This document shows, piece by piece, positions 26,193-38,174 of a stretch of DNA of 64,000 bases. The notes beneath the pieces were generated by a model. That model searched no databases. It saw only the letters and a list, made by a program, of their open reading frames with translations, and was not told the origin of the DNA. Positions within the stretch are counted from its first letter, which is position 1; each line of letters opens with the position of its first letter. Source of the DNA: Lepisosteus oculatus. Taxonomy: Eukaryota > Chordata > Actinopteri > Semionotiformes > Lepisosteidae. The stretch covers positions 48,370,284 to 48,434,283 of the forward strand of contig NC_090698.1 in NCBI RefSeq assembly GCF_040954835.1. Reading direction: 5' to 3'. A program made the position numbers and the translations under genes.

Positions 26193-26720
26193 TTAGCTTG
26201 TTAGTGCACTGTATGGTCATGGCATTGATGGAAATCCTGTTTTAGAACTTGAACACTAACTTTAGAATCATTGATAATTTCTTCTCTGTACTAGAATTGA
26301 AATAGAAATAGAAGAATAGAATCCCTATAAGTCGCTGAAACTCCTCTTCAAGACAGATTGATGTCACCGTGTGGTCTAAAGTCTTGCAAGTTGGCAGTGC
26401 TGTTTTTTGCTACATCATTTTGACAATGGTTTGAAGGTTTGTATTGATGAGCTACTCTCTTTCACTTTTCTTGATCAATTCATTTTGAAAATAATCTTGT
26501 TTGCACTAAACACTTTCATTGGATAGACCACTTTATACCTCATGTTAAATTAATTTTTAAGAAACTCCATGACTAAGGTAAATCATTTTGCTTAACCTTT
26601 ACAGTATGTAAATAATGTTTATAGGTCAGCACAACTTCTAACAGTAGGTTCATAGAAATTTCCAGTATTCAGTATGTTTCCCAGTATTTCCTTATGCTGT
26701 ATTTCTGGCAGTTCCTAAAT
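26193..26720. other. Intergenic, no gene seen
   Basis: AT-rich sequence upstream (on the plus strand) of the probable 3' end of the GDF15-like gene; no repeat recognised. Confidence 0.45.
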
Positions 26721-26727
26721 TAAAGTA

Positions 26728-26747
26728 TTTATTGTTTTTTTTTTATT
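26728..26747 (-). terminator. Candidate polyadenylation signals of the GDF15-like gene
   Basis: Two AATAAA hexamers on the minus strand (26733-26728 and 26747-26742) lie about 560 bp after the stop codon. They are the first canonical hexamers I find downstream of the stop, giving an estimated 3' UTR near 0.58 kb. No transcript evidence is available. Confidence 0.45.
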
Positions 26748-27306
26748 GAAAACTTAGCAAAGACTAAACTAATAAAGTTCTTAGGTATGTATTATCTATA
26801 TTTAAGACACATTCAAACTTCAATATTATACTAAAATATTCAAATACAAACTTAAAATGTCCAGATCACCATTTGTGTACACTACCAATGTGCTACATCA
26901 TCATTACGATAAGCAAGAATAGGAGCAATTTCCTAAGTGTTACTGAAGACTTCTTTTAGTCTAACTGCTAGTGAAACTCATCTTAAATAGGTTTCCTGTT
27001 AAAAAATAAAACAATAGAAGATAGATTAAAAAAAAATTAAATGTCAATCATTTTCAATTTTTATAATTTTACAAAGACAAAATAAATAGGAATAAATACA
27101 AAATGGATTGTAAAAAAATAAAAATATACTTTAAGGAAAAAATGTTTTGATCAATATACAATTCACATAAAAATACACATGATTTATAAGATTATGAATA
27201 TTAAAGAAAATAGACCACATTGTACTATGTCTCCAGTGTTGTATCCTGTATGTTTCAAAATAAGTACATGTGCTGCTTTCAGTGACTGTATCATTCAGCT
27301 ATAAAA
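26748..27306 (-). other. Probable 3' UTR of the GDF15-like gene
   Basis: AT-rich region between the stop codon and the candidate polyA signals. It contains several ATTTA pentamers on the transcribed strand (plus-strand TAAAT near 26,984, 27,038, 27,083 and 27,093), a pattern associated with unstable mRNAs. Confidence 0.45.
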
Positions 27307-28076
27307 TTAAGCGCAGTTACAGCTAGAAGCAATTATATCCTCCAGTGTGGAAATAGTTAATTTGCCTTCACTGTTCAGGTGCATTATGGTTAACGGTTCA
27401 TAAGCCATAGGGACACAGCAGGGTCCAGGAATGATGCCGTTTGAGAGACGATGCATTTTGGACTTGATTTCAGTGTAAGCATTGACTGTTTTGTACTTAG
27501 GTGGGCAGGTTCCATCGCAGTAATATGCATTGTATCCTTTAGGTGCTCTAATCCAGTCTGCCCATCCGATTTCCTCGAAAGACACTTGCATCGTCTTCCT
27601 GCAGCACTGCCTCTGATTTGTATTACAGTCGTCCGGGGTGGCATGCCTACGTGCTCTACTCCTTTTTATGGCCGTATATCCTTCTAGTTTCAGTTTTGGC
27701 CCAACTGGATCCTTTATGATATCATGGGAAAACACTACTTCAAGGCTGCAGTTGTCCTTTGGGTGTGCTAGGCAAAGTTTAATAGCTTGCTCAATGTCAA
27801 ATTTCTCTGTGTAAACAGCTTTCTGTGGTCTGCTTACTTTTGCCGTTACAAAAAGGCGGTGAGGATCCCTGCCTTTGAGGCTGGCTTTAAGCACTTGATA
27901 GACTTCAATCCTCAGTACAGCATTGAATCTTCTTCTGCCCTTCTGTCTTATAGCCAGCGTTAACAATGCTCTTTTCACTCGGAAGCCTTTGTGTCTCTGT
28001 ACATCTAGGTCAAAAATAAACCTTTGGGTGTTCTTCCCTTTCCTTTGTTTTTGATTCTTGTCTTCAAATATTGTTC
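27307..28076 (-). CDS. gdf15-like: GDF15-like exon 2 (propeptide, furin site, mature ligand)
   Basis: It starts after acceptor TTTCTTCCTAG and stays open for 255 codons to the stop at 27,307. It carries the rest of the propeptide, including RFIFDLDVQRHKGF and IEQAIKLCLAHPKDNCSLEV, the RARR cleavage site, and the cystine-knot domain ending in SSCNCA. The terminal C-x-C-x pattern is the usual end of the superfamily. Confidence 0.88.
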
Positions 28077-29728
28077 CTAGGAAGAAACATACCCTTAAAA
28101 TGAAAAAAAGACTTTTCGATAATATCAAAAGTAAATGAAGACAAGATTATCCGGTATAAAACAAAGAGCAAAAAGAAAGCAGGCATCAACTTATTTGCAT
28201 TGAGAAGGCAGAGCACGTCATACACTTAATGTGAAACAAAATCTGTAAGTGTAGTGGTGATAGAAATTATTATGATCTGTGACTGAAAAGAACTATGATC
28301 TGTAAAAAATATATATATTCAGCTGCTCTGTATAGGACAATAACTGCATGACATTCAAAACTCTGAATATTGTGATATATGTGATATCGTGGGTAAGATT
28401 TGCTGTTATGTTTCTGGTTATATGAAAAGTTAAATGAAAAGTCTGAAGGGAAAAGGTTGTAGCTCACCTACGAAAACAACCATTACTGAACAACTAAACG
28501 CTAAAGTCATTTGTCAAGCTTCCGATTGAATTTGCTTTGATAAGATAATCTCAAATAAATCATTTACAAATGTGTCATGGTCCTTGATTGCAGTAGGTTA
28601 CTGGTGACACAGCACTATGTCATTTACTGTAGAATGGTCTCTCAGGGATCTTTGTAGTGTTTCACCTAAACAATATCTTCTGTAATATGTACTGGAGTAC
28701 CACTTTCTGATTTTTTGGGTTTATCTGACACTGTTCTCTTTCAATACATCAGAAAAACACAGAAGACAGACATTCTAGTCCAGTTCAGGCACTGAGTCCC
28801 AATTGTTGAATCTTTAAGTAATCCTCAGTAATCCTATTCACTGTTATTCAAACAGGGTAGATAAGATGCATTTTTAAGACTCTCTAAACCTTAGTCTGTT
28901 TCTTGAAACTTAGACCTAGTTTAAAACAATTCTTCAACTTTCCCACCATTCAAAATTCTAATTTCAATACATGTAATTTGTACAGTAGTTTTAGATTTTG
29001 TTGGAATATTATGACATTTTTTTGTATAATTATACACTGTTATACACAGATATAAAGATATCAGACAGAAACACAAAGTTGCCCCATATTTCTTTAATTG
29101 CTATTTGATTTCCTGTAATGTTCCCAAAAATAAGATACTATTCATTTACAGTCTATTTTACAGTCTCATTTAAAGAGTCCTTGGTGTACAAAGGATCAAA
29201 ATTTGTCACGTTTATGTGGTTATTTACTTTTAGTTTGTTTCATCAGTTCATACCAGAACACCAAATTCTGATCATTTGAAAGGATTGTGAAGATGAAAAG
29301 TCACCTTCTTAATACAGTATATACGGCCTCTGCCTTTGATTATCTCACATCACTGGGGAAGTGTTTATTTCAAAGATGGAACATTAACAAGTAATTGTCC
29401 TTTACTTCATTTCTCCTTTATTCAAGTACGCTAACTTACCTTTAACCAGAAAAATGTGGTTGCCTCTTCTGTCTTTGTCACTGTGGTCCCTATATGTGTT
29501 TCTGGTTCTTTGTCTTATTTGTTGAAGGTAAGTACTGTAGACTCTGTCCTCCTCAGCTCTGCTCACTTTCTTCTCCACACATGGAGGTTCCGTCAAGCCA
29601 AGCTGCTCCAGAATGCCTCTCCTGATAGCTTCAATTCTCACCTCCTTTTCGGCTTCCCATTCGAGTCCTGGATGGGAGAGTTCAGAGATGTTTATGCAAA
29701 GGAACAGAAAGAAGCAACGTAGATACAT
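27307..29728 (-). CDS. gdf15-like: GDF15-like secreted TGF-beta-superfamily ligand (two exons, complete)
   Basis: CDS is join(29728-29440, 28076-27307) on the minus strand, 1,059 nt including the stop, 352 residues. The intron 29439-28077 has GTAAGT and TTCTTCCTAG borders and is phase 1; the split Gly codon joins in frame. Residues 1-18 form a short signal peptide (CFFLFLCINIS core). The propeptide runs to a furin-type site RARR at 237-240. The mature domain has 112 residues with nine cysteines at mature positions 7, 14, 15, 43, 47, 76, 77, 109 and 111, and a GWADWIRAPKG segment. From recall, human GDF15 also has a 112-residue mature chain with nine cysteines in nearly the same spacing and a GWADW motif. 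GDF15 signals through GFRAL-RET in mammals; whether this ligand does is unknown. Inhibin-beta-like or another TGF-beta branch is the main alternative. No in-frame stop or frameshift is seen, so the gene is probably functional. Confidence 0.85.
29440..29728 (-). CDS. gdf15-like: GDF15-like exon 1 (signal peptide and propeptide start)
   Basis: It encodes residues 1-96 plus the first base of codon 97. The ATG has A at -3. After the hydrophobic leader comes EVRIEAIRRGILEQLGL, which matches the amphipathic start of TGF-beta-superfamily propeptides (I-E-x-I-x-x-x-IL-x-x-LGL). The exon ends in a perfect GTAAGT donor. Confidence 0.82.
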
Positions 29729-29859
29729 ACTATTGCTATAGAGTCAGCCCACTGCTTTGAATGCACTAAATATTTCGTTGATACGTCAAGAACGCTGATC
29801 CCTGGAATCCTCCTGATCAGAGTGTCATGCAGATGTGTCAGTCCAAAGTTGAAGAACCA

Positions 29860-29880
29860 CACTTTATTGTGAGAGGCTAC
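29860..29880 (-). promoter_or_regulatory. Possible TATA-like element of the GDF15-like gene
   Basis: The minus strand reads CTCACAATAAAGTGTGG about 140 bp before the ATG. The AATAAAG core is only TATA-like and no start site is known, so this is a weak suggestion. Confidence 0.2.
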
Positions 29881-30531
29881 AGGGGGTTCTCTGGCTGCCT
29901 TTCCAAAGCCCAATTATTAAAGTAATTATGTTAATGAAAGGGACAATATCCAATTAAAAAAAAACTTTCATAAGAAAAGAACAAAACATGATTTTGTCAA
30001 ATAAAATACAATTTACTGTATATGTATTAGGATGCCTAATGTAGAATGTAAAATGTAATCCAAATATATTGGTTGACTAAAATAAAATGTTATTTTCCAG
30101 TAAATGTAATATTTAAAATCCAAAGATTATTATATTTACTGCATACCACTTTATATACACAGTAAAAATATTTACTACACTATTACTTTTATTATATTAT
30201 TGTTCTTCAAATCTACTCACTAAAATTCGAAGTCAATCTTTCGCAGTACCTTCTTTTCATAAAAAAGACTGTTTGGAGGTTTGATTGGATTTAGAAATAT
30301 ATTCTGTTTACACCACCGTTTGCTTTTTTACAAATATACTGTATGGGAATGCGATTGTAGAGTTATTCCAGAACTCAATTTGCTTCTATCCATTTAAAAG
30401 TAAGATTCCATTGAATTGAATTAGTTTAGTAATAAAATATTATACTTATCATATCTTTATATCTTTAGATGGACTTCATATTTTTTACCCTGATACAGAA
30501 AAATAAGTGTTTGAGATTTGTTTATCTTTTG

Positions 30532-30561
30532 CATATAGAGTATATAGATATACTCTATATG
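30532..30561. repeat. Perfect inverted repeat, 14-bp arms
   Basis: CATATAGAGTATAT (30532-30545) and its exact reverse complement (30548-30561) are separated by two bases. The arms are AT-rich and could extrude as a cruciform or simply reflect a decayed AT-rich repeat. Confidence 0.8.
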
Positions 30562-32557
30562 TGTAAACCACTCTAGATTGTTTAAAGGATCGGGATATTC
30601 TAGGATACCTGGGTAAGGGTAAGATAATTCACAATAGATAAGGTCATTAAAAATGAGCTATTCCATTAACTACTCTATTATTTTAATGCAGCTGCGTTAT
30701 TTTACTTGAAAATGCAGTCAACTAACAATAGTTCTTAGATAGATATGGACATTATACAATACGAACAGGGTGTCATTTGATTTTTAACAGGGATAATCTT
30801 TTTCACTGAGATATTTATACCAGCACTAATGTCTAGCTCAGTCAGCACTGTGATTGTACAGTAAATACGCATAAAAGTGAAGGACAAACTCTTGCATGTA
30901 GCTTACACATGAATGTCAGGGCTAAATTTCCTTTTAAAACAGTTATGCTTTACTATGCGTTTATGGTTTTTAAACAGAAGTATATAGTATGGACATTTAT
31001 GACATCCGCCAACATCAGATTCACAAGGAATTTCACCTTGAATATGACCTTCAGGGAGCCCCAAGTCACAAACACTTCTTATCTTTAACAAGGTCAATCT
31101 GCTAAAGATAAACTCTTAAAAACACCTTCACTCATTCTCATAGACACACCAAAATATTTTATTATGAGTATCATTGCGTATTAATTGTACGCGTAAGAGA
31201 ACAAGAATATTTATGTATATTGCAATTAAACATTAACTTATGTCTTAATCTTTGCCCCAACTGCTTCCTTTATAGATTTTTATGATTTTGTGCAGTCTAC
31301 AAGCACATAAGATTTATATGGTTTACCCATTTATTTTTTACTAATGTAATTTATCTTTACAGAATGCTGCAAAGTATAAAGGGAAATATTGTATGTATGG
31401 GGACTGTGGATAGTGTTATTATTACATATGATTACAACTTTATGTGAAACTATTTTATTTCTTCAACATTTTTGCGCAAAATGTCAATGTGGGAAGAAGT
31501 GATCAGCTACTGTATATCTCAATATCTATATACCCTATCTCATTCATATGTATCTTTCGCTCTCTATGGCCGATAAGGCTTTAGTGCTGAATCTAGTTGA
31601 ATAATGTTTAAATGTTTAAATATGGAATAACCGATGAATTGCGATGGGTGAAAATTTATTAAATATACAAAAGTTAATGTGAAAATGCCTCATCAGAGGA
31701 ACAGTTCTTTCTGACTCATAAGTTTTCACAAAAAAATAACTACCGTTAGAAGATCATGTACAAATATACAAGTAATTTTTTCCTCAAATTCTTGTTTAGT
31801 TCTGATGATTTGCACTGTATGTTTTACCATACAGCATATTTCTTTAATTAAACCATCTAATTGTATATGTAATGGAACTTTTATTTGTTTATATTTAATT
31901 GTACATTAAGATAAAAATGATCTTTCCTAACTTTAGTACACAGTCTTAGTTAAGCTTAATTTTATTGTGATTCTTTTTTAAAACTCAATTTCTGCAGTAC
32001 AAACATTCAGTTTATTTGTAAATCCAGTCAACCTGTGTAGTAAAGAATAGGGTATAAACGTTTTATATACTGTAGTTTCTGTCAACACAAACAGCAGCAC
32101 AAAAAACTACCACACTTTCAAATATGTTAAATAGTTTTTATCTATGGTATTTAAAATAATTGTTTATTAATACGTTAAAATGTGAGTTAATTTAATTGTC
32201 CCTTCCGTTGGAAATACTCATAGAATCACAAATATGAACATGTTAGAATATATTTTAGTAACAGAATGTGGTCTCCAATTTCCTAAATCATGGATGCAGG
32301 AATGTATGTGTAGGAAGATCGTCCATTATGTAATTAATGGCTGACTGAGATGCACAGTAGCTGAGTTTGTATTGATTAATAGTGATTTCTTGTTTAATTT
32401 AAAGGTGCTCGTTGTGCAAATGTAATGATGTTAGGGGGTTGTAATTTTGTTACTGCAGTCAGTTGATGATTAATTATACTCCATCACACAACTGCTGTTC
32501 AGCACAGTTCAAACCAGATATTCCTTCATGTAGAAGGTGTTCCAATCATAAATTAAT

Positions 32558-32605
32558 ACACATGTGACTGATCTGGACTAAACACATGTGACAGATCTGG
32601 ACTAC
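32558..32605. repeat. Tandem duplication, 24-bp unit, two copies
   Basis: Two units beginning ACACATGTGAC and sharing GATCTGGACTA follow each other directly with one or two mismatches. Probably a recent local slippage product. Confidence 0.75.
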
Positions 32606-33899
32606 ACTTCTTGGTTATGCAGCAGAGAGGTGTGTGTGTCTCATTATGTCATTGATCTCCTACAGGTGCACCTGACAAAGAAACCACTGAAGTTTACATT
32701 TAATACAGTGTTACAGAACAACAGCACCCCCAGAAAAAAAAAAGAATGGAACACAAGACATGTAATCATTCCTCCAAATTTAATGAAAGGTAAGATATAC
32801 ATTTACCTGTTTCCCTACCTTATACATTTTGATAATTCCAAGATATTTGTGCATGATCCATAAAACTTTAAAGGCCTTGTAGTAACACCCAAAAGATTAA
32901 TTAATTAAAATTGATGCAATCATTTTTTCTTTGTTTTCAAATGTTGTTCACTTTTGTACTCTTATATGGCTGACTGAGCTTGTTTAGGCACTGTAGGCAT
33001 TTGGATTATATGCGCAAAGCAAACCGAAATTCAAACCATTGGGTTTATTTTCTACCAAGTTGCCAACAAGAAGACATATACTGCGATTTAGTGTTTTACT
33101 GTTGTGTGTGATTTTTGTAATTTTCACAACCAGAAGCATGTTGTGAAGAAATATGGACTGTAATAAACAAATGTTGTTATACTTTAGTCAAATAAAAAAA
33201 TAAAGTTCAACTTATTCACTGCTCTTTTGTGGTAGTATTAGTAGTAAAACAAATCATTTATTTCATTTGTGAAGGTCTTTTACAAAAACTTACAAAAAGC
33301 AAGAACCAAAAAGAAAAAAAGGCAAGTAAACAAAAACCAATGATTAGAACAAAAAATATTTTTTGTATCAGGTGGCAATATAATTTTCTTTTGGAAGCTG
33401 ATGCATAATCCATCCATGAGGACTTTTTTTTCCATTAAATTGCACTCTTATACATTAGTACTGTACATCTACGTGTCTTATACAATGGAACCCTTTTGTA
33501 AGTTATGTATTTATTTCAGGACATTTATAAATTGAGCAAATAAAAATTATTTTTGGTTTCTAGCTACAATAAGTTAAATACCATTAAGGAAACGTGGTTG
33601 ATAGCACAGAAATGCCTTTAGTTCTCCATGATGGGATATGGCTTGGAAATCAAGAGATACTGTATGAAGATTTGTTCCAAACCATTTAAATTACAATGGA
33701 ACATGGGAGAATACAAAAAAAATTGCAAGAGAGATACATAAGGATTAATACCAAAAAGAGAACCTAAGAAAAAAATAACAGAACTTCAAAGGACCAGGAA
33801 ATTATTATTTGTACAGCGTTATACATCAAGAAGAACATTCAGGCACAGGATCATAACCTGGATTAATCGTTTGTCTTAGAAATTAGAATGGTTCAGACT

Positions 33900-35560
33900 T
33901 AAAAAAAAAACATTCAAAATGCATGGCATTACAGGTAGGCTACAGACCACGAAATTCAGATAAACAGTGCATCATAATTCATATTTGTGTAATGAAATGA
34001 TAAACTTAGGTGTACGTAAAGTGATGGTTCTTACAAGAGATTTTAATTTGTTCACGTGGACTGGGAAAAACCTAAAAGGGATGCCATTAGGAGATCCAGA
34101 GACAGTGCACATGACTAATGACTCCTTTCTTACTCATTTTGTCAGAGCACCTACTACAGGGAATACCTGTATTGACTTAGTCTTTTCAAACGATCAAGAT
34201 AGAGTGAGAAAAAGTGAAGAAAGAAAAGTATTACGGAACAGTGATCATGAGCTCTCCCTTAAAATGGAGTAATATCTATTGACAAGAAAATTGCTAAGGA
34301 GATGCTCATTTATTGAAAAGGTGGTAAAACTGAACCATGTTAATCATCTGATTACATACTTATGCAGTATATCTCTCGCTGTTCTTGGACACATTATCAG
34401 TGATTTAATCTGTGGTCTTTCAACATCAGACACCCTTGACGAGGTGACCAATCTGAGACTGATCAGGCCTCAGCTTGTGGCCTTGTGAATTGAGCTGACT
34501 CTCACAGATCTCTCCTTCTGGTCCAAAGACATTGTAAGGCTTTCTTTGCTTCTCCTATTTGTCAATACACCATACTGCTTGTAGACTGCAATAAGCACAC
34601 ACCTGCTCTTCCAGCCCTGCCTGCAGTCATCACATGTACTTAGTCCCTATCCTCTGATTCACCTCCTTCAAGCCACCAAGCAATCTTCCCAAGAAATGTT
34701 CAGGTCCAGTGTGACAAAGCTACTTCATTACCTCTGAGACCAGATGTGAGAAAAGCAATAAAAAAGCAAACAACACTTTAGGGTATACAGTTGAAATCAT
34801 AGAATTTAAATCAAGGGATATTGTGTTAAAAGTGTACCAGACTCATTTAGAATATAGTGTATAAATCCCACAACATTTATTATAAAAAGATATGGTAAAG
34901 GAGTGTGACCAGATACATTCCCAGGCTCAAAAGCACATCTTGCACTGGCAGCCTAAAAGAACTGATCCTTTTAGTCATGAACAGAGAAGACTATGAGGTA
35001 ATCTGATTCAAGTATGAAAATCCTCAAAGCCATTGACAATAGAGTCATCAGTGCCCATATTGTGGACTTCTGGAGAATCAGAAGTGAAACATTAACCAGA
35101 GAACACAGGTGGAAGCTATAGGGAAGTGCGTATTTCTTTTTTCATAAAGACTTTAATATTCATATTATACCTGATTTAGGCAAGCTGGGATTTTGAAGGC
35201 TTCAATCAGAGTTGAACACGTGACCCACCCAAACACTTATTTCCACTTTGCATTACTTCTTATTTGCATCAAAGACAAATGCAGCAGCATTTTCTTTAAA
35301 ATGCACAGTGAAGCACAAACCAGAGGACACAAATGCAAACTACAGGGAAGTGCATTTAAAACTGAAGACAGGAGGGAATTCTTTAAACAGAGAGTTGTGG
35401 GAATATGGAACAGGCTACTCAGCCATGATTTGTCTGACATCCTTGCTTCTTTCAAATATTAGCTGGGAGCAATCTCCAGATCCATTACCTACAACCAAAT
35501 GAGCTGAATGGACCGAATGACCTCCTCTTGTAAGTAATCTTTCTGATGTTATATACATCT
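33900..35560 (+). mobile_element. CR1/L2-group LINE remnant, endonuclease and ORF2 C-terminus
   Basis: At 33,967-34,272 the frame reads VRKVMVLTRDFN, NDSFLTHFVRAPTTGN, CIDLVFSND and VLRNSDHEL, matching the C-terminal half of the APE endonuclease (GDFN, FLTQHVREPTR, LDLVLSN, GNSDH). From about 34,760 to 35,465 broken frames match the end of ORF2: EFKSRDIVLKVYQTHLEYSV, FSHEQRRL, GHKCKLQGSAFKTEDRREFF and RVVGIWNRL. A non-coding tail follows (GAATGGACCGAATGACCTCC) to about 35,550. Most of the reverse transcriptase is missing between 34,280 and 34,750, where the sequence was not identified. Dead copy. Confidence 0.78.
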
Positions 35561-37240
35561 TATTATTTTATAGCAATGTAATGATAGTGAGCAGAGAAAA
35601 AAAACACTGATACAGTAGATAGTTATGAGTCATCTATCTCTGCCATATACAGTTTATAAGATCTTCAAATCAGACAGAAGTGATGCTTTATGCCTTTCCT
35701 ATACTTTTACATTTGTCCAGTGTGAGGCAAGAATCCCTCCAATTTCATTTCTTCTGTGTCTGTATTTAACTCGGTGCTCATAGTAGGTCATTTGCTTGTT
35801 ATTTAGATTTATAGTCTGAATTATCTGTACACCCTATGAAGAAAGAGAGATTCAGCGAGTCATCATGTCATAGATCAATACCCGGATGAGTGATAACATT
35901 TTTTAATGCTGAATTTCCTGTTTGGTCTGCTGCCTTCTCAGTTTTAAACACCTGGAACCTCAACAGCACTTTGCTGCCATCAAGTGTGCTACGTGAAAAA
36001 AGTCCATATGGTAGATGTATGTAAAAAGACGTCAATATACTGTATGGCTTGTAATTTGTTTTCTGCCTTATGAGCTATACATTATGAAATTGGATTTTTT
36101 AATAATTTAATTTGTTTTAGTTCATGTTAAAAAGAACCCCCCTAAACAGTCTTATTCTTGAAAATCAATACATAATTGTAAGATTTCTATGTCTTTTTCC
36201 TTATCGTAATATTTATATTTATTTAAATTTACTATAACAAAAAACCTTTCCAATTTTTAGGAATGTACATATTTTCCATATGCCTCATCTTACAATCTTC
36301 AAAAACAACCTTTTGTATGTTTTGTACAGTGCTTTGGGTTATCGTTTTGAAACTAAGATGATTTCACTTTAAGACTTTTTAGATACTTTTTTTTTATCTT
36401 TTGTACTTTTGTCTAACAATCATCAGAAATTGTCTCAGCGTATTTTTCAGGCTATTAAGGCTATCAATGTCCCTTACACTCTACTCACAGTGGATGGACT
36501 CCAAGGAAATGAATGCACAAAGTGTTAAAATAGAATTGAACTTTGATGAAGTTCACAGAAGCAGCATCTTATATTTCCACCAATAAATCTGCACTTACAG
36601 TATCTCCATTTACAGACCATTATAGAATGGCCCATGATGAATTAGGGGTGCTTTCTGGCAGGAACTGGATGCTAACACGTCTGCCATCAGAGACCAAGGC
36701 TTGGTGTCCTTACAGAAACCCCCTGCCCATCATACTGTACACAACCCAGCATCTCTGTCCCAAATATCCTGTCCTGGGCTCACATTCACTGCAATTTGAA
36801 AAAGTCAACTTACTTAAAGTCCTTAAGTAATGAGCAAATTTGCTCGTTTTGAAAAGGAGTTTATTCATTACTGAAAAGCTTCACTGAGCTTTGTAACAAT
36901 ATCATATTATAAGAGCTACAGTCACAATTATTAATGAGGAGTATCATCCCAGAAGCTGAATTCTTTACAGTATTGTAAAATCCTTGTCAGTGATACTGTA
37001 CATTACATTATTAAATATTCTAAAAAAATTGTAGACAATTTCCTCATCTTATTTCTCCACAATAGGTTTTTGATCTTATAACCATAGACTTTCACTCAAA
37101 TTCAAAAGTGTGAGCTCTGGATATTAAACCTCTTCTTCCAGGTCAGGGTTGGAGCTGGAGGAAACACCCCAGACAGGACGCCAGTCAATAAAAGGGCAGC
37201 ATTTAATTTACAAAGATAATAAAGAGTTTATTAATGACTG
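35561..37240. other. Intergenic, no gene seen
   Basis: AT-rich unique sequence. The adjacent frames at 36,401-36,830 have no domain motif. Confidence 0.5.
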
Positions 37241-37244
37241 TCTA

Positions 37245-37322
<78 letters not shown>
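37240..37322. repeat. (TAA)n microsatellite
   Basis: About 80 bp of nearly perfect TAA repeat adjoins the SINE fragment that starts at 37,321. It corresponds to the expanded (ATT)n tail of that minus-strand SINE. Confidence 0.95.
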
Positions 37323-37420
37323 TGCTTACACTTATATAGCGCTTTTCTGGACACTCCACTCAAAGCGCTTTACAGGTAATGGGGACCCCCCTCCACCACC
37401 ACCAATATGTAGCATCCACC
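37322..37420 (-). repeat. Truncated 5S-derived SINE (3' end only)
   Basis: The sequence TTGCTTACACTTATATAGCG through CTCCACCACCACCAATATGT matches the first 100 or so bases (plus-strand view) of the copies at 1.5 and 3.5 kb. It then stops abruptly at about 37,420; the 5S-like head is absent. Confidence 0.8.
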
Positions 37421-38170
37421 TTCACAAAGGTGCAGAAGAAATTCGAATATAACATTCTTCTTTAATTTCAATTTCTTTGTAAGCCAAACTACAGTAACAG
37501 CCAATATGATCACAGATATCATGAGCTACCACAACCAAATCAAGTGTCTCTGACAGAAATGGGGCGGGGGGATTTTCAAGGTTTTCTATACTAGAAATGT
37601 ACAAAATAGAATTTCTGTACAGCATTTTTGACTGTTATGAAGAGTAGTCTAAAACACATTTCAGAATGTAAATGTATATGTTCATTCTTCTAAGGGACAT
37701 TCATCTATTGAGAATGGTTGCCAACTTTCTTATACTGTATCTGAGTGACCACAGGGCCATTTTCATAGCCTACTGTACGTTCAAATCCATATTCAACATT
37801 CATTCTGAACAATCTTTTATCTGAAAATCTGAACAATGTTTTATCTTGTACACTCCTTCTCATTCATATTGCACTGAAGCTGAGTAATACTTTTTTACTG
37901 TATAGAAACTGAACAGATCCATGTGGTTTCATCAGACTTCTAATAGAATAAACAAGCAACGTTCAAATGTAGGACTTTTACAGTTGACCAGGCTGTTTTC
38001 AGTACTTTTAATTGCCACATTTTTTTAACAAAAAAAGGATTTAATATATAGGTGTTCCCTCATTTCCCCAGTTCAAAAAAGATCTAATACATATTTTAAT
38101 ATCTACAGTATATATCTTATATCTAAATTGGGAGAAGCTGTTTTAACATTTAATCCTAAATTCAGCACTG
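37421..38170. other. Intergenic, no gene seen
   Basis: AT-rich sequence with no recognised feature. Confidence 0.5.
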
Positions 38171-38174
38171 ATAT

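Larger units (their letters stand above)
29930..33900. other. Intergenic between the GDF15-like gene and a LINE remnant, no gene seen
   Basis: Very AT-rich. It contains a 14-bp-arm palindrome at 30,532-30,561 and a short tandem duplication at 32,558-32,605, described separately. Open frames such as 32,588-32,863 and 30,903-31,097 lack domain motifs and splice-site support. Confidence 0.5.

Noticed and set aside
27390..27644. 84-codon minus-strand frame inside the GDF15-like exon 2
   Set aside because: Shadow of the ligand-coding frame in another phase.
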